A DNA stretch of 64,000 nucleotides, taken from an uncultured Parabacteroides sp. GTDB taxonomy: Bacteria; Bacteroidota; Bacteroidia; Bacteroidales; Tannerellaceae. The stretch covers positions 47,495 through 111,494 of the forward strand of contig NZ_CANTZW010000014.1 of the NCBI RefSeq assembly GCF_947855115.1. The letters run 5' to 3'. Position 1 is the stretch's first letter; each line of letters begins with the position of its first letter. Below the pieces are notes generated by a model. The model was not told where the DNA came from. It saw nothing but the letters and a program-made list of their open reading frames with translations, and ran no database searches. Made by a program: the position numbers and the translations under genes. Positions 43,117 through 53,600 of this stretch are shown here, piece by piece.

Positions 43117-44417
43117 GTTCGTTCGTTATAGAAGGTGGTTATCGTTTGTCCGGCGAGATCGTTCCACAAGGTGCCAAGAATGAGGCGCTGGAGGTAATCT
43201 GTGCCACACTGCTTACCCCGGAGAAGGTAACCATCCGCAATGTTCCTGATATCTTAGATGTGAATAACTTGATCCAGCTCCTCAGGGATATGAGGGTCAA
43301 GGTGGAGCATCCGTTCGCCGATACTTATACGTTTCAGGCAGACGAGGTGGATATGGAGTATTTGCATACCGAGGAGTTTTTGCGCAGGAGCGGTAGCTTG
43401 CGGGGATCCGTGATGATCGTGGGACCGCTGGTAGCCCGTTTCGGTATGGCGTTGATCCCGAAGCCGGGGGGCGACAAGATCGGACGCCGCCGGTTGGACA
43501 CGCATTTCGTGGGAATTCAGAAGCTGGGCGCTTGCTTTAGCTATAATGCCGAGCGGCAGGTGTATGAGATCGAGGCTCGTCAGTTGAAAGGTACCTATAT
43601 GTTGCTTGATGAGGCTTCTGTGACCGGAACGGCCAATATTTTGATGGCCGCGGTACTGGCCGAGGGGGTGACGACAATCTATAACGCCGCCTGTGAACCA
43701 TATCTGCAACAACTTTCCGCAATGTTGAACCGCATGGGAGCGAGAATCTCCGGTGTTGGCTCCAACCTGTTAACGATAGAGGGTGTGCGGTCGCTTTCTG
43801 GCACGGAGCATACCATACTCCCCGACATGATCGAAGTGGGTAGCTTTATCGGTATGGCTGCTATGACCGGATCGGAGATCACCATCAAGAATACTGGATA
43901 CGATAAACTGGGGATCATCCCGGAATCCTTCCGGCGTTTGGGGATTACCGTGGAGCAGCGGGGTGATGACATTTATATCCCCCGACACGATTCTTATGAG
44001 ATTGATACATTTATCGATGGTTCTATCATGACCATAGCTGACGCTCCTTGGCCGGGGCTTACGCCAGACTTGTTGAGCGTCTTCCTTGTCGTGGCTACAC
44101 AATCTGTGGGAAGTGTATTGATCCATCAGAAGATGTTCGAGAGTCGCTTGTTTTTCGTGGACAAGCTGATTGACATGGGGGCTCAAATTATCCTTTGCGA
44201 CCCACATCGGGCTACGGTGATCGGGCTGGGTAACCGTTTTAAGCTGCGGGGTTCAACGATGGTATCTCCGGATATCCGCGCGGGGATCGCTTTGCTGATC
44301 GCCGCTATGAGCGCCGAGGGTACTAGCACGATCCATAACATAGACCAGATCGACCGGGGATATCAAGGGATCGATAAGCGATTGAACCAGCTAGGAGCAC
44401 GTATCACGAGGATTTAA
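43113..44417 (+). CDS. murA: UDP-N-acetylglucosamine 1-carboxyvinyltransferase with Asp in place of catalytic Cys
   Basis: MurA adds enolpyruvate from PEP to UDP-GlcNAc, the first committed step of peptidoglycan synthesis. The 434-residue protein has PQGAKNEALE with Lys22 and Asn23 as in E. coli. The active-site loop reads PKPGGDKIGRR, with Asp121 where most enzymes have the cysteine (Cys115 in E. coli) that fosfomycin alkylates. Natural Asp enzymes, as in Mycobacterium and Chlamydia, are fosfomycin-insensitive, so the same is predicted here. The later GRGYE-like segment is DRGYQGIDKRL near the C-terminus. It overlaps DUF4290 by 4 bases and precedes rimM by 11. Confidence 0.95.
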   Translation: MSSFVIEGGYRLSGEIVPQGAKNEALEVICATLLTPEKVTIRNVPDILDVNNLIQLLRDMRVKVEHPFADTYTFQADEVDMEYLHTEEFLRRSGSLRGSVMIVGPLVARFGMALIPKPGGDKIGRRRLDTHFVGIQKLGACFSYNAERQVYEIEARQLKGTYMLLDEASVTGTANILMAAVLAEGVTTIYNAACEPYLQQLSAMLNRMGARISGVGSNLLTIEGVRSLSGTEHTILPDMIEVGSFIGMAAMTGSEITIKNTGYDKLGIIPESFRRLGITVEQRGDDIYIPRHDSYEIDTFIDGSIMTIADAPWPGLTPDLLSVFLVVATQSVGSVLIHQKMFESRLFFVDKLIDMGAQIILCDPHRATVIGLGNRFKLRGSTMVSPDIRAGIALLIAAMSAEGTSTIHNIDQIDRGYQGIDKRLNQLGARITRI

Positions 44418-44428
44418 AATTTTAGGCG

Positions 44429-44959
44429 ATGATTAGAGAAGAAGAGGTTTTCAAGATCGGGCGGTTTGCCAAGCCCCATGGTATCAAGGGGGAGTTGTCG
44501 TTGGTGACGAACAGCGATGTGCTGGATGATGCCGAAGACCCATACATCGTTTGTGAGATGGATGGTATCTTGGTGCCGTTCTTCGTGGAGGATTTTCGTT
44601 ATAAGACTGATACGGTGGTCTTGGTGAAGCTGGAAGACGTGAATTCCGAGGAGGATGCCCGCATATTTGTCAACAAGGACGTGTTTTATCCCTTGGATGC
44701 TGTGGATGAGGAGGATCTCGTGGGGGATATGACGTGGGACAGCTTTGTTGGTTATACCGTGACAGACGTGCATAAGGGGTATTTAGGGAAGATAACGGAC
44801 GTGGACGAGACTACGATCAACGTTCTTTTGCGTGTTGATCACGAGGGTGGGGAGCTGTTGATCCCTGCCGTGGAGGAGTTGATCACGGAAGCCGACCATG
44901 AGGCCCGTAATCTTACGGTATCTTTGCCGGAGGGGTTAATTGAGTTGACTGTAGACTGA
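44429..44959 (+). CDS. rimM: Ribosome maturation factor RimM
   Basis: RimM assists assembly of the 30S head through binding to S19. The 176-residue protein has the N-terminal RimM beta-barrel (IGRFAKPHGIKGELSLVTNSD) and a C-terminal PRC barrel (VGYTVTDVHKGYLGKITDVDE ... GGELLIPAVEELI). Length matches the family. It sits between murA and the M23 peptidase with gaps of 11 and 2 bp. The usual rpsP/trmD/rplS neighbours found in other bacteria are absent. Confidence 0.95.
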   Translation: MIREEEVFKIGRFAKPHGIKGELSLVTNSDVLDDAEDPYIVCEMDGILVPFFVEDFRYKTDTVVLVKLEDVNSEEDARIFVNKDVFYPLDAVDEEDLVGDMTWDSFVGYTVTDVHKGYLGKITDVDETTINVLLRVDHEGGELLIPAVEELITEADHEARNLTVSLPEGLIELTVD

Positions 44960-44961
44960 AT

Positions 44962-45819
44962 ATGAGGAGTACGAAATCGTTTTGGCACCGGATCCGGTTT
45001 AAATATAAGCTTTCCTTTATCAATGAAGGGACGTTGGAGGAGGTGTGGTCTTTCCGGCTTTCGCAGTTATCGGCTTTTGTCACTTTGGCGGTGTTTGCCT
45101 TTTTCTTGATCGCCGTTACTGCTTTTATCATTATCAAGACTCCGATCCGTAACTATTTGCCGGGCTATCTCGATGTGGAGGTTCGTAAGGAAATCATGCA
45201 GAATGCTTTGCGGGCAGACTCGCTGGAACGAATGATTGAGATACAGTCTCTTTACTTGGATAACATGACCGGGATACTTTCTGGTACAATGTCTTTAGAC
45301 TCGATCCGTCAGATAGATTCTTTAGCCAGCAATGATATTAACTATGAGATTCCCCGCAGTAAGGAAGAGACACAGTTCGTGAAAGATTACGAGGAAGAGG
45401 AGAAATACAATTTATCGGTATTAGCCGATCCGGGAAAGGCCCCGACCGAGGGAGTCTTTTTCTATAAACCCGTGAATGGCGTGGTGTCCTCTCACTATGA
45501 GACGGATATCCATCATTATGGCGTGGACCTGGCGGCTACCCCGAAGGAGAGCGTGTTGGCTACGCTGGATGGTACGGTGATTTATACCGGCTTCGACCCG
45601 AACCACGGGAACGTAATTCAAGTACAACATAAGAACGGATTCATCTCGGTTTATAAGCACAACGAATTGTTGCTGAAAGAGGTGGGAGACCATGTGGTGG
45701 CCGGTGAGGCGATCGCTTTGGTTGGGAATACGGGAGAATTGTCTACCGGGCCGCACCTGCATTTCGAGTTGTGGTATAAAGGTAACCCTGTGAACCCGGA
45801 AGAATATATAGCTTTTTGA
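44962..45819 (+). CDS. Membrane-anchored M23 (LytM-type) peptidase
   Basis: A 285-residue protein with one membrane helix (about 36-58) and a periplasmic part. A linker or coiled-coil region (about 65-150) leads to the LytM domain. Zinc ligands are visible as His185 and Asp189 (HHYGVDLA) and His267 (GPHLHFEL), with His265 completing the HxH pair. All four positions needed for an active M23 endopeptidase are therefore present, in contrast to EnvC-type regulators. It would cut peptidoglycan cross-bridges or stems. Its place after murA and before dxr and rseP suggests a growth-linked envelope role. Confidence 0.92.
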   Translation: MRSTKSFWHRIRFKYKLSFINEGTLEEVWSFRLSQLSAFVTLAVFAFFLIAVTAFIIIKTPIRNYLPGYLDVEVRKEIMQNALRADSLERMIEIQSLYLDNMTGILSGTMSLDSIRQIDSLASNDINYEIPRSKEETQFVKDYEEEEKYNLSVLADPGKAPTEGVFFYKPVNGVVSSHYETDIHHYGVDLAATPKESVLATLDGTVIYTGFDPNHGNVIQVQHKNGFISVYKHNELLLKEVGDHVVAGEAIALVGNTGELSTGPHLHFELWYKGNPVNPEEYIAF

Positions 45820-45825
45820 TAAACC

Positions 45826-46977
45826 ATGAAAAAGAGACAGTTAGCGATATTAGGTTCGACCGGTTCCATCGGGACCCAAGCCTTGGAGGTAGTTAGCGAG
45901 CATTCCGATCTTTTCGAGGTATATGCCTTGACAGCAAATAACCAAGTGGACTTATTGATTAACCAGGCCCGGAAATATATGCCGGAAGTGGTGGTGATCG
46001 CCAACGAGCGGAAATATCCTGAGCTGAAAGAGGCTTTGGAGGACCTGCCGATCAAGGTCTGGGCGGGTGCTGATGCTATCGCCCAGATGGTACAGTCGGA
46101 GCCGATTGATATGGTGCTGACGGCGATGGTGGGTTATTCCGGTTTAAAGCCGACGATCTCGGCTATCAAGGCGGGAAAGGCGATTGCCTTGGCGAATAAG
46201 GAGACCTTGGTCGTGGCCGGCGAATTAATCATGAGGCTGGCTGCCGAGCATAAGGTGCCTATCTTGCCGGTGGACTCGGAACATTCGGCCATTTTTCAAT
46301 GTTTAACAGGTGCGTACGATAATCCGATCGAGAAGATCTTGCTGACGGCTTCCGGCGGTCCGTTCCGACAGAAGACACTGGAGGAACTGGCTACCGTGAC
46401 GAAAGCGCAGGCCTTGAAGCATCCGAACTGGACGATGGGAGCGAAGATTACGATAGACTCGGCCTCGATGATGAACAAGGGGTTTGAGATGATTGAGGCG
46501 AAATGGTTGTTTGATGTCACGCCAGACCAGGTACAGGTGGTGGTACATCCGCAGTCGGTGATCCACTCCATGGTACAATTTGAGGATGGAGCCGTGATTG
46601 CTCAATTGGGAATCCCCGATATGAAATTGCCGATTGCTTATGCTTTCTCGTTCCCTACACGTATGAGAAGTATGGCGCCTCGGCTGGATTTCAACCAATA
46701 TTCTACCTTGACATTCGAGGAACCGGATATGGAGCGTTTCCGAAACTTGGCTTTCGCTTTCGAGGCTGCTCGCCAAGGAGGAAATACGCCCTGCGTATTG
46801 AACGCTGCCAACGAGGTGGTGGTGGCCGCTTTCTTGCAAGACCGCATCGGTTTCTTGCAAATGAGTGACGTGATCGAGCGGACTATGAGGAAGGCCTCAT
46901 TTATCGCCAATCCCTCGTATGAGGATTACGTGGCTACCGATGCCGAGGCTAGGCGGTTGGCAGCCGAGTTATTTTGA
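45826..46977 (+). CDS. dxr: 1-deoxy-D-xylulose 5-phosphate reductoisomerase
   Basis: Dxr converts DXP to 2-C-methyl-D-erythritol 4-phosphate with NADPH and a divalent metal, the second step of the MEP isoprenoid pathway. The 383-residue enzyme shows the NADPH loop GSTGSIGTQALEVV near the start. The metal and substrate motifs are ALANKETLVVAGE, PVDSEHSAIFQCL, TASGGPFR and KITIDSASMMNKGFE. Isoprenoid supply for undecaprenyl phosphate explains its co-transcription with murA. It lies 6 bp after the M23 gene and 29 bp before rseP; dxr-rseP adjacency is common among bacteria. Confidence 0.97.
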   Translation: MKKRQLAILGSTGSIGTQALEVVSEHSDLFEVYALTANNQVDLLINQARKYMPEVVVIANERKYPELKEALEDLPIKVWAGADAIAQMVQSEPIDMVLTAMVGYSGLKPTISAIKAGKAIALANKETLVVAGELIMRLAAEHKVPILPVDSEHSAIFQCLTGAYDNPIEKILLTASGGPFRQKTLEELATVTKAQALKHPNWTMGAKITIDSASMMNKGFEMIEAKWLFDVTPDQVQVVVHPQSVIHSMVQFEDGAVIAQLGIPDMKLPIAYAFSFPTRMRSMAPRLDFNQYSTLTFEEPDMERFRNLAFAFEAARQGGNTPCVLNAANEVVVAAFLQDRIGFLQMSDVIERTMRKASFIANPSYEDYVATDAEARRLAAELF

Positions 46978-47006
46978 AATAATTTAAAATAGAACAAACA
47001 ATAGTG

Positions 47007-48335
47007 ATGGAAACTTTTTTGATTAAGGCGTTACAGCTTATCTTGAGCTTATCGATACTGGTGATTGTCCACGAATTCGGGCATTTTATCTTCGCCCGGA
47101 TTTTTAAGGTGCGGGTAGAGAAGTTCTACCTGTTCTTCGACCCGTGGTTCTCACTATTCAAGTATAAGCCTAAAAACAGCGATACGGAATATGGCGTAGG
47201 CTGGCTTCCGCTGGGTGGATATTGCAAGATTTCCGGCATGATCGACGAGAGTATGGACAAGGAGGCGATGGCGCAGCCGCCCAAGCCTTACGAGTTTCGT
47301 TCCAAACCGGCCGGACAGCGTTTGATGATTATGGTGGCGGGGGTGGTGTTCAACTTCTTGCTGGCCTTGTTTATCTATTCTATGATCCTGTTCGCTTGGG
47401 GGGATACGTACCTGCCCTTGAAGAACATGAAGATGGGTATGAATTATAGCGAGACGTTCCAGAACGTCGGTTTCCGAGACGGCGACATCTTGCTGAGAGC
47501 GGACGATGAGGAACTGGAGCGTTTCGGTAGCGACTGTTTCCGCAAGGTGGTGGAGGCGAAGACTGTTACGGTGCTCCGCGACGGACGGGAGACCGTGATC
47601 TCCATTCCGGAGGACATGATGCAGCGTTGCATGCGTGACGGGAAAGGTTTCGCCGATCCTTTACGTATCCCGATGGTCGTTCGTGAGCTTCCCGACAAGA
47701 ATGCCCCGGCGGCTCTCGCCGGAATGCAGCCAAGGGATAGCGTGGTGGCTATTAACGGTACGGCTACCCCGACGTTTTATGATGCCTCCGGATTGTTGTC
47801 GGAGAATAAGGGACAGGACGTGACGATCGATTTTTATCGGGACGGTAAGTTGGAATCGCTGACCATGCGTACGGACTCGACTGGGAAGATTGGCGTGGCG
47901 GTGATGTTGCCTACGGAGCTCTATCAGACCGTGACTCACGAATACGGTTTCTTTGAGTCATTCCCTGCCGGTATAAAACTTGGTATTAATACGTTGAAGG
48001 GATATGTGAATGACATGAAGTATGTGTTTACGAAGGAAGGTGCCTCTAGTCTGGGTGGTTTTGGTACGATCGGAGGATTGTTCCCGTCTGTCTGGGATTG
48101 GCGGATTTTCTGGGAACGTACAGCTTTCTTGTCTATCATTTTGGCATTCATGAATATCTTGCCGATTCCGGCTTTGGATGGCGGGCATGTGATGTTCTTG
48201 ATCTACGAGGTAGTGGCCCGTCGTAAACCGAGCGATAAATTCCTTGAGTATGCTCAGATGACAGGTATGTTTATCCTATTCGCCCTGTTGATCTATGCAA
48301 ATGGAAATGATATATTCAGGTTTTTCTTCAAGTAG
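47007..48335 (+). CDS. rseP: RIP metalloprotease RseP (site-2 protease)
   Basis: A 442-residue intramembrane zinc protease that cleaves membrane-bound anti-sigma factors and leftover signal peptides. HEFGH lies in the first membrane helix (residues 22-26 from the ATG at 47007; an in-frame GTG at 47004 is less likely). PDZ domains occupy roughly 135-320, with two GxxxxD repeats (VGFRDGDILLRADDEEL and AGMQPRDSVVAINGT). The second catalytic motif NILPIPALDGGH is near residue 380. It ends the murA operon, just before a nested inverted repeat and a bidirectional terminator. Confidence 0.96.
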   Translation: METFLIKALQLILSLSILVIVHEFGHFIFARIFKVRVEKFYLFFDPWFSLFKYKPKNSDTEYGVGWLPLGGYCKISGMIDESMDKEAMAQPPKPYEFRSKPAGQRLMIMVAGVVFNFLLALFIYSMILFAWGDTYLPLKNMKMGMNYSETFQNVGFRDGDILLRADDEELERFGSDCFRKVVEAKTVTVLRDGRETVISIPEDMMQRCMRDGKGFADPLRIPMVVRELPDKNAPAALAGMQPRDSVVAINGTATPTFYDASGLLSENKGQDVTIDFYRDGKLESLTMRTDSTGKIGVAVMLPTELYQTVTHEYGFFESFPAGIKLGINTLKGYVNDMKYVFTKEGASSLGGFGTIGGLFPSVWDWRIFWERTAFLSIILAFMNILPIPALDGGHVMFLIYEVVARRKPSDKFLEYAQMTGMFILFALLIYANGNDIFRFFFK

Positions 48336-48370
48336 TGTATGGTGAATTACCCTATTGTCCTGTTATCCTA

Positions 48371-48466
48371 TTGTAGAGACGCAGCGTGCTGCGTCTCATC
48401 CTATCAAAATGGTAACTTAGAATACCAGCAGACTGTGGTGAGACGCAGCACGCTGCGTCTCTACAA
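48371..48466. repeat. Perfect 28-bp inverted repeat made of nested hairpins (REP/BIME-like)
   Basis: The 28 bases at 48371-48398 are exactly the reverse complement of 48439-48466, with 40 bp between. Each arm is itself a hairpin: GAGACGCAGC and GCTGCGTCTC around a 2-base centre. The element lies between rseP and its terminator, and is suggestive of REP-type repetitive sequence that may be dispersed in the genome. Confidence 0.9.
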
Positions 48467-48474
48467 CTAGGTAC

Positions 48475-48518
48475 AAAAAAACTCCCGGATCATATAAAAA
48501 GTGATCCGGGAGTTTTTT
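48475..48518. terminator. Bidirectional intrinsic terminator between rseP and the TPR gene
   Basis: A 17-bp perfect stem, with ACTCCCGGATCA on the left and TGATCCGGGAGT on the right, is flanked by an A-run at 48475-48481 and a T-run at 48513-48518. It serves both converging transcripts. Confidence 0.95.
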
Positions 48519-48539
48519 GTATGAATAGGGTCCTCTTTC

Positions 48540-49283
48540 TTATTTCAGGATATCGTTGATAGAGGCTAAGATCTTCTTAGAGTTCTCGTCTTTCGGGTCG
48601 AGTTCGACAGCCTTCGTCAAATATTCTTTTGCTTGCTTGAAGTCTTTGTCGGCTTTCGCTTTCTCGGCGTTGTATTTATCCGGGTCGGAAGTAGCGATTG
48701 GGGTAGCAGCTTGTAATATCTTCGCTCCATTACCGTATAGCATAGCTCCTAGGCTGTAGTAAGCGTTGCTCTGGTAATCTTTGCTTGATACGATTAAGAC
48801 TTCTTTGTACATTTTCTCGGCACCTGCCAGGTCTCCCTTCTTTTGGGCGGCCTGTCCTTGCTTGATGCAATATGTGTAAAGTAACTTTTCCAGATTAGTC
48901 TTGTTCTTGTTTCCATCAGGAATTGCCTTTAATCCCTCTTTTACGGTAGTCAAGAATTCTTCTGTTTTGTTTAAATTACGGTATGCCATGGCCTCGCCTA
49001 CATAAGAGTCGTCTACATTGTAGTTCATTTTAACGGCCATGTCGAAATACTTGGCAGCCTCGGTGTAGTTCTTCGCTTGGTTCGCCGCGAACCCGCAATT
49101 GAAGATACGAATTGTGTCTTGGTAATTGTTTTGCTTTAAGTACTCGCCGTATTTTGTCACGGCGGTAGCGTAATCTTTAGCTTTCAAGGCTGCGTCACCT
49201 TCATCTCTTAACTTGTCGGCGTCTTGTGCGAATATGTTTCCAGCACATAGGCATAAAGCCACCAATAAAACAATTTTCTTCAT
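48540..49283 (-). CDS. Secreted tetratricopeptide-repeat protein
   Basis: A 247-residue protein with a cleavable signal peptide (LLVALCLCAGNIFA-Q20). TPR units can be read from GDAALKAKDYATAVTKYGEYLK, NQAKNYTEAAKYFDMAVKMN, QKKGDLAGAEKMYKEVLIVS and the terminal AKEYLTKAVELDPKDENSK. It would act as a periplasmic scaffold for protein-protein contacts. No enzyme motif is present. It is monocistronic, with the shared bidirectional terminator after it. Homologues are common in Bacteroidota but have no assigned partner that I can name. Confidence 0.85.
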   Translation of the reverse strand: MKKIVLLVALCLCAGNIFAQDADKLRDEGDAALKAKDYATAVTKYGEYLKQNNYQDTIRIFNCGFAANQAKNYTEAAKYFDMAVKMNYNVDDSYVGEAMAYRNLNKTEEFLTTVKEGLKAIPDGNKNKTNLEKLLYTYCIKQGQAAQKKGDLAGAEKMYKEVLIVSSKDYQSNAYYSLGAMLYGNGAKILQAATPIATSDPDKYNAEKAKADKDFKQAKEYLTKAVELDPKDENSKKILASINDILK

Positions 49284-49385
49284 GGTTATTATTAATTATT
49301 TGATTTGATGCTCTAAGTTAAGATGTGTGGAAAAAGATGCCAAGATATTTTACGTTTTTTAGAAAACAATAGCGATAGAAAACAT

Positions 49386-49411
49386 AAAAAGGGATTGCTT
49401 TGGGCAATCCC
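49386..49411 (-). terminator. Intrinsic terminator of ald
   Basis: GGGATTGC (49391-49398) pairs with GCAATCCC (49404-49411). The A-run at 49386-49390 gives the U-tract on the minus strand. It lies 22 bp after the ald stop. Confidence 0.85.
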
Positions 49412-49433
49412 TGGTAATAAAAGCCTTTTGTTT

Positions 49434-50528
49434 TTATACCTTCAGAGAGGGAAAGGCCTCAGCCACGGCAGGGTAGGTGATCTTTCCTTCCACTATGTTT
49501 AACCCCAGTTTTAAGCCCGGATCTTCCTCGCAGGCTTTTTCCCAACCATTGTCGGCCAGCTTGATCACGTATGGCAAGGTAACGTTGGTCAGGGCCAGCG
49601 TGGAGGTCTGCGGGACCGCTCCCGGTATGTTGGCTACACAGTAATGGATGATATCGTCTATCTCGTAGACCGGATTAGCGTGCGTAGTCGGGTGGGAGGT
49701 CTCGAAACAGCCGCCTTGATCAATGGCTACGTCTACCAATACGCTACCGGGTCTCAATAGCTTCAACATGTCCCGTGTGATCAAGTGCGGGGCCTTGGCG
49801 CCGGGGATTAATACGGCACCGATCACCAAATCGGTAGTCGGTAGTTCTTGTTCTATGTTGTGCGTGGAAGAAAATAAAGTCTTCACGTTTTTCGGCATCG
49901 TCTCCGACAGGTAACGCAGACGGGGAAGCGAGATATCGGCGATCGTGACATCGGCACCCAGTCCGGCGGCCATCAAAGCTGCGTTGTGACCTACAACGCC
50001 ACCACCTAACACCAATACCTTGCCCGGTTTCACTCCCGGCACACCTCCCAGCAATACGCCTTTGCCCCCTTGTGGCTTCTCAAGGAAACGGGCTCCTTCC
50101 TGTACGGACATACGTCCGGCTACCTCACTCATGGGGATCAAAAGAGGCAATGTGTGATCTGGGTTCTCCACAGTCTCGTAAGCTAGGCAAACGGAGCCGC
50201 TTTTCATCATGGCGAGGGTGAGGGATTCGTCGGACGCAAAATGGAAATAGGTGAAAATAAGCTGTCCTTTTCGTACCAAGGAATATTCGCAGGCGATCGG
50301 TTCTTTTACTTTCACGATCATGTCGGCAATTCCATATACATCGTTGATATCCGGGAGTATCCGGGCCCCGGCAGCCACGTAGGCATCATCGGTGAAACCA
50401 CTGTTTGTACCAGCCGTGTGTTGTACATACACGGTATGGCCTCTTTTCACCAACTCTTTCGCCCCGGCGGGAGTAAGAGCTACCCTGTTCTCGTTGTTTT
50501 TGATTTCTTTTGGAATTCCAATAATCAT
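49434..50528 (-). CDS. ald: Alanine dehydrogenase
   Basis: Ald interconverts L-alanine and pyruvate plus ammonia using NAD. The 364-residue protein starts [20 protein letters not shown], the classical N-terminus with substrate-binding Arg and Lys. The catalytic-domain segment [11 protein letters not shown] follows, and the NAD-binding Rossmann loop is [22 protein letters not shown]. The segment [19 protein letters not shown] is the conserved C-terminal stretch. It is monocistronic, with its own terminator downstream and the secA terminator upstream. A role in ammonium assimilation or alanine catabolism is likely. Confidence 0.96.
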   Translation of the reverse strand: MIIGIPKEIKNNENRVALTPAGAKELVKRGHTVYVQHTAGTNSGFTDDAYVAAGARILPDINDVYGIADMIVKVKEPIACEYSLVRKGQLIFTYFHFASDESLTLAMMKSGSVCLAYETVENPDHTLPLLIPMSEVAGRMSVQEGARFLEKPQGGKGVLLGGVPGVKPGKVLVLGGGVVGHNAALMAAGLGADVTIADISLPRLRYLSETMPKNVKTLFSSTHNIEQELPTTDLVIGAVLIPGAKAPHLITRDMLKLLRPGSVLVDVAIDQGGCFETSHPTTHANPVYEIDDIIHYCVANIPGAVPQTSTLALTNVTLPYVIKLADNGWEKACEEDPGLKLGLNIVEGKITYPAVAEAFPSLKV

Positions 50529-50566
50529 AATGGTAGCATTTAATGGGTTTATATGCCTGCAATATA

Positions 50567-50606
50567 CAAAAAAGAGGAACAGATTGTTATTCTGTCCCTC
50601 TTTTTT
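50567..50606 (-). terminator. Intrinsic terminator of secA
   Basis: AAAAAGAGG..ACAGA pairs with TCTGT..CCTCTTTTT around a 7-base loop with one internal mismatch. The A-run at 50567-50573 gives a U-tract on the minus strand, 28 bp past the secA stop. Confidence 0.85.
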
Positions 50607-50633
50607 ATCCTGTTTTCTGGTCTCTTATAAACT

Positions 50634-53600
50634 TTATAAACCTTGTCCGTGGCAATTCTTATATTTCTTGCCACTTCCGCAAGGACATGGATCATTACGT
50701 CCTACCCGTTTCTCTGCGCGAACCGGGGCTTGCTTTGGCTGAGGAGCCTCGGCTTGCGTGTTTTTTCCGCTTAAGTCGCTTTTCTCCGTGCGGTAACGGC
50801 TCATGTCCTCATGCTTTTCCGGGGCGGCCTCTTGTACGGCGATACGCTGGCGAGCCCTTTCCTCGGCGATTGCCTGAGCTGCTTGTTGGGCTACGGCAGC
50901 TTGGCGGGCTTGCATGGCTTGGCGTTGCTCCTCGGTCGGTTCCTCGCGTACAGGGATTTGTCCGCGCATCAAGATAGCGGCTGTCTTACGGTTCATGTTG
51001 TCTACCATTGTCTTGAACAAATTGTAAGACTCGAGTTTATAGATCAACAATGGGTCCTTGTTCTCGTAGCTGGCGTTCTGCACGGAGTGACGTAACTCGT
51101 CCATCTCACGTAGGTGCTCTTTCCAGCCCTCATCGATCATATGCAACACGATTGATTTCTGGAAGGATTTAACGATCGCCTTACATTCTGTGTCGTAAGC
51201 CTCTTTCAGATTGCAAGCTACGTTATACATACGCTTACCATCCGTGATGGGGATCATGATATTCTCGTACATCGCCCCTTGGTTCTCGTATACTTGCTTG
51301 ATAACCGGATGAGCTACTTGCGTCATGCGTTCCATACGGCGTTTGTAAGTCTTCAATGCCTCATCGAACAGTCTCTCTATCAGTTGTTCCGGTTTCATGC
51401 TCTTGAACTCGTCTTCCGTGAACGGACTTTCCATGGCGAATGTCTTGAACAATTCCAGCTTGAAGCCTTCGAAATCCTCGGCATGTTGGTCGGCGATAGC
51501 CGTAGCGGTATCGTAAATCGTGTTCAATACGTCCAAGCCGATACGTTCTCCCATCAAGGCATGACGGCGGCGGGTATAGATTACGTTACGTTGCGAGTTC
51601 ATCACATCGTCGTATTCCAACAGACGTTTACGGATACCGAAGTTGTTTTCCTCTACTTTCTTCTGGGCACGCTCTACAGACTTACTCAGCATGTTGTGCT
51701 CCAAGACCTCGCCTTCTTTGAAACCCAGCTTGTCCATCAAACCGGCGATCTTCTCGGAGGCGAACAAACGCATCAAGTCGTCTTCCAAGGATACGAAGAA
51801 CACGGACGAACCCGGGTCTCCCTGACGTCCGGCACGACCGCGTAACTGACGGTCTACACGGCGGCTCTCATGACGCTCCGTACCGATGATTGCCAAACCT
51901 CCGGCATCTTTCACCTCCTTCGACAGCTTGATGTCGGTACCACGGCCTGCCATGTTGGTAGCGATCGTAACCGTACTCTTCTGACCGGCCAAAGCCACGA
52001 TCTCGGCCTCTTTCTGGTGCAATTTCGCATTCAACACATTGTGCTGTATCTTACGCATCGTAAGCATACGACTCAGCAACTCGGAGATCTCCACGGAAGT
52101 GGTACCCACCAATACCGGACGGCCTGCCTCTGTTAATTGGACGATTTCTTCGATAACGGCGTTGTATTTCTCACGCTTGGTCTTGTAGATACGATCGTTC
52201 ATATCCTTACGGGCGATCGGACGGTTGGTCGGGATCACTACTACATCTAGTTTATAAATATCCCAGAACTCGCCTGCTTCCGTCTCGGCCGTACCGGTCA
52301 TACCGGATAGCTTGTGATACATACGGAAGTAATTCTGCAAGGTGATCGTGGCGAATGTTTGCGTGGCGGCCTCGACTTTTACACGTTCCTTGGCCTCGAT
52401 CGCTTGGTGCAAACCATCGGAATAACGGCGACCGTCCATGATACGACCCGTCTGCTCGTCTACGATCATGACTTTGTTGTCCATTACCACGTACTCATCG
52501 TCTTTCTCGAATAAGGTATAAGCCTTCAGCAACTGGTTGATGGTATGTACACGTTCACTCTTAACGGAGTAGTTCGCCAATATCTCGTCTTTCCGGGCTT
52601 GTTTCTCTTCTTCTGTTCCTTCCATGTTCTCCAATTGGGATAACTGGGAGGTGATGTCCGGCAATACGAAGAATGTTGGATCATCTGTCTTTCCGGTCAG
52701 CAAGTCGATACCTTTATCTGTTAGCTCGATACTGTTGTTTTTCTCATCGATCACGAAATACAACTCATCAGTAGCCTCGTGCATATGGCGCATGTTCTCA
52801 GACATGAAGTATTCTTCTGTCTTCAGCATTTGTGCCTTTACGCCTTGTTCGCTTAAGAACTTGATCAACGCCTTATTACGAGGATATCCTTTGAATGAGC
52901 GATAAAGAAGGATGGAACCTTCTTCCACCACTTTCTGATCATTACTTGCCATTTTCTTTTTGGCCTCGATCAATAATTTGGAGCAGAGGTCTTTCTGTGC
53001 GTTCACGACAACCTCCACGTTCGGGCGGAATTGCTCGAATAATTGCTCTTCGCCTCGGGGAACCGGGCCGGAGATGATCAAAGGCGTACGGGCATCATCA
53101 ATCAATACGGAGTCTACCTCATCGACAATCGCATAATTATGTTTACGTTGTACCAGATCTTTCGGGCTGATTGCCATATTGTCACGCAAGTAGTCGAAAC
53201 CGAACTCATTGTTTGTTCCGAACGTGATATCTGCCTCATAAGCCTTACGGCGAGCCTCGGAGTTAGGCTGGTGCTTGTCGATACAGTCTACGGAAAGTCC
53301 GTGGAACATATAAAGCGGCCCCATCCACTCGGAGTCACGTTTAGACAAATAATCATTCACGGTTACTACGTGCACACCATTGCGTGTCAAGGCGTTCAAG
53401 AATACCGGTAGGGTGGCTACCAAAGTCTTACCCTCACCGGTTGCCATCTCTGCGATCTTACCTTTATGAAGGACGACGCCACCGAATAGCTGGACATCGT
53501 AATGGATCATATCCCAAGTGATCTCGTTACCACCGGCTTTCCAGTGATTTGCGTAGATGGCCTTATCGTCCTCGATACGGACAAAGTCGAAACGAGCGGC

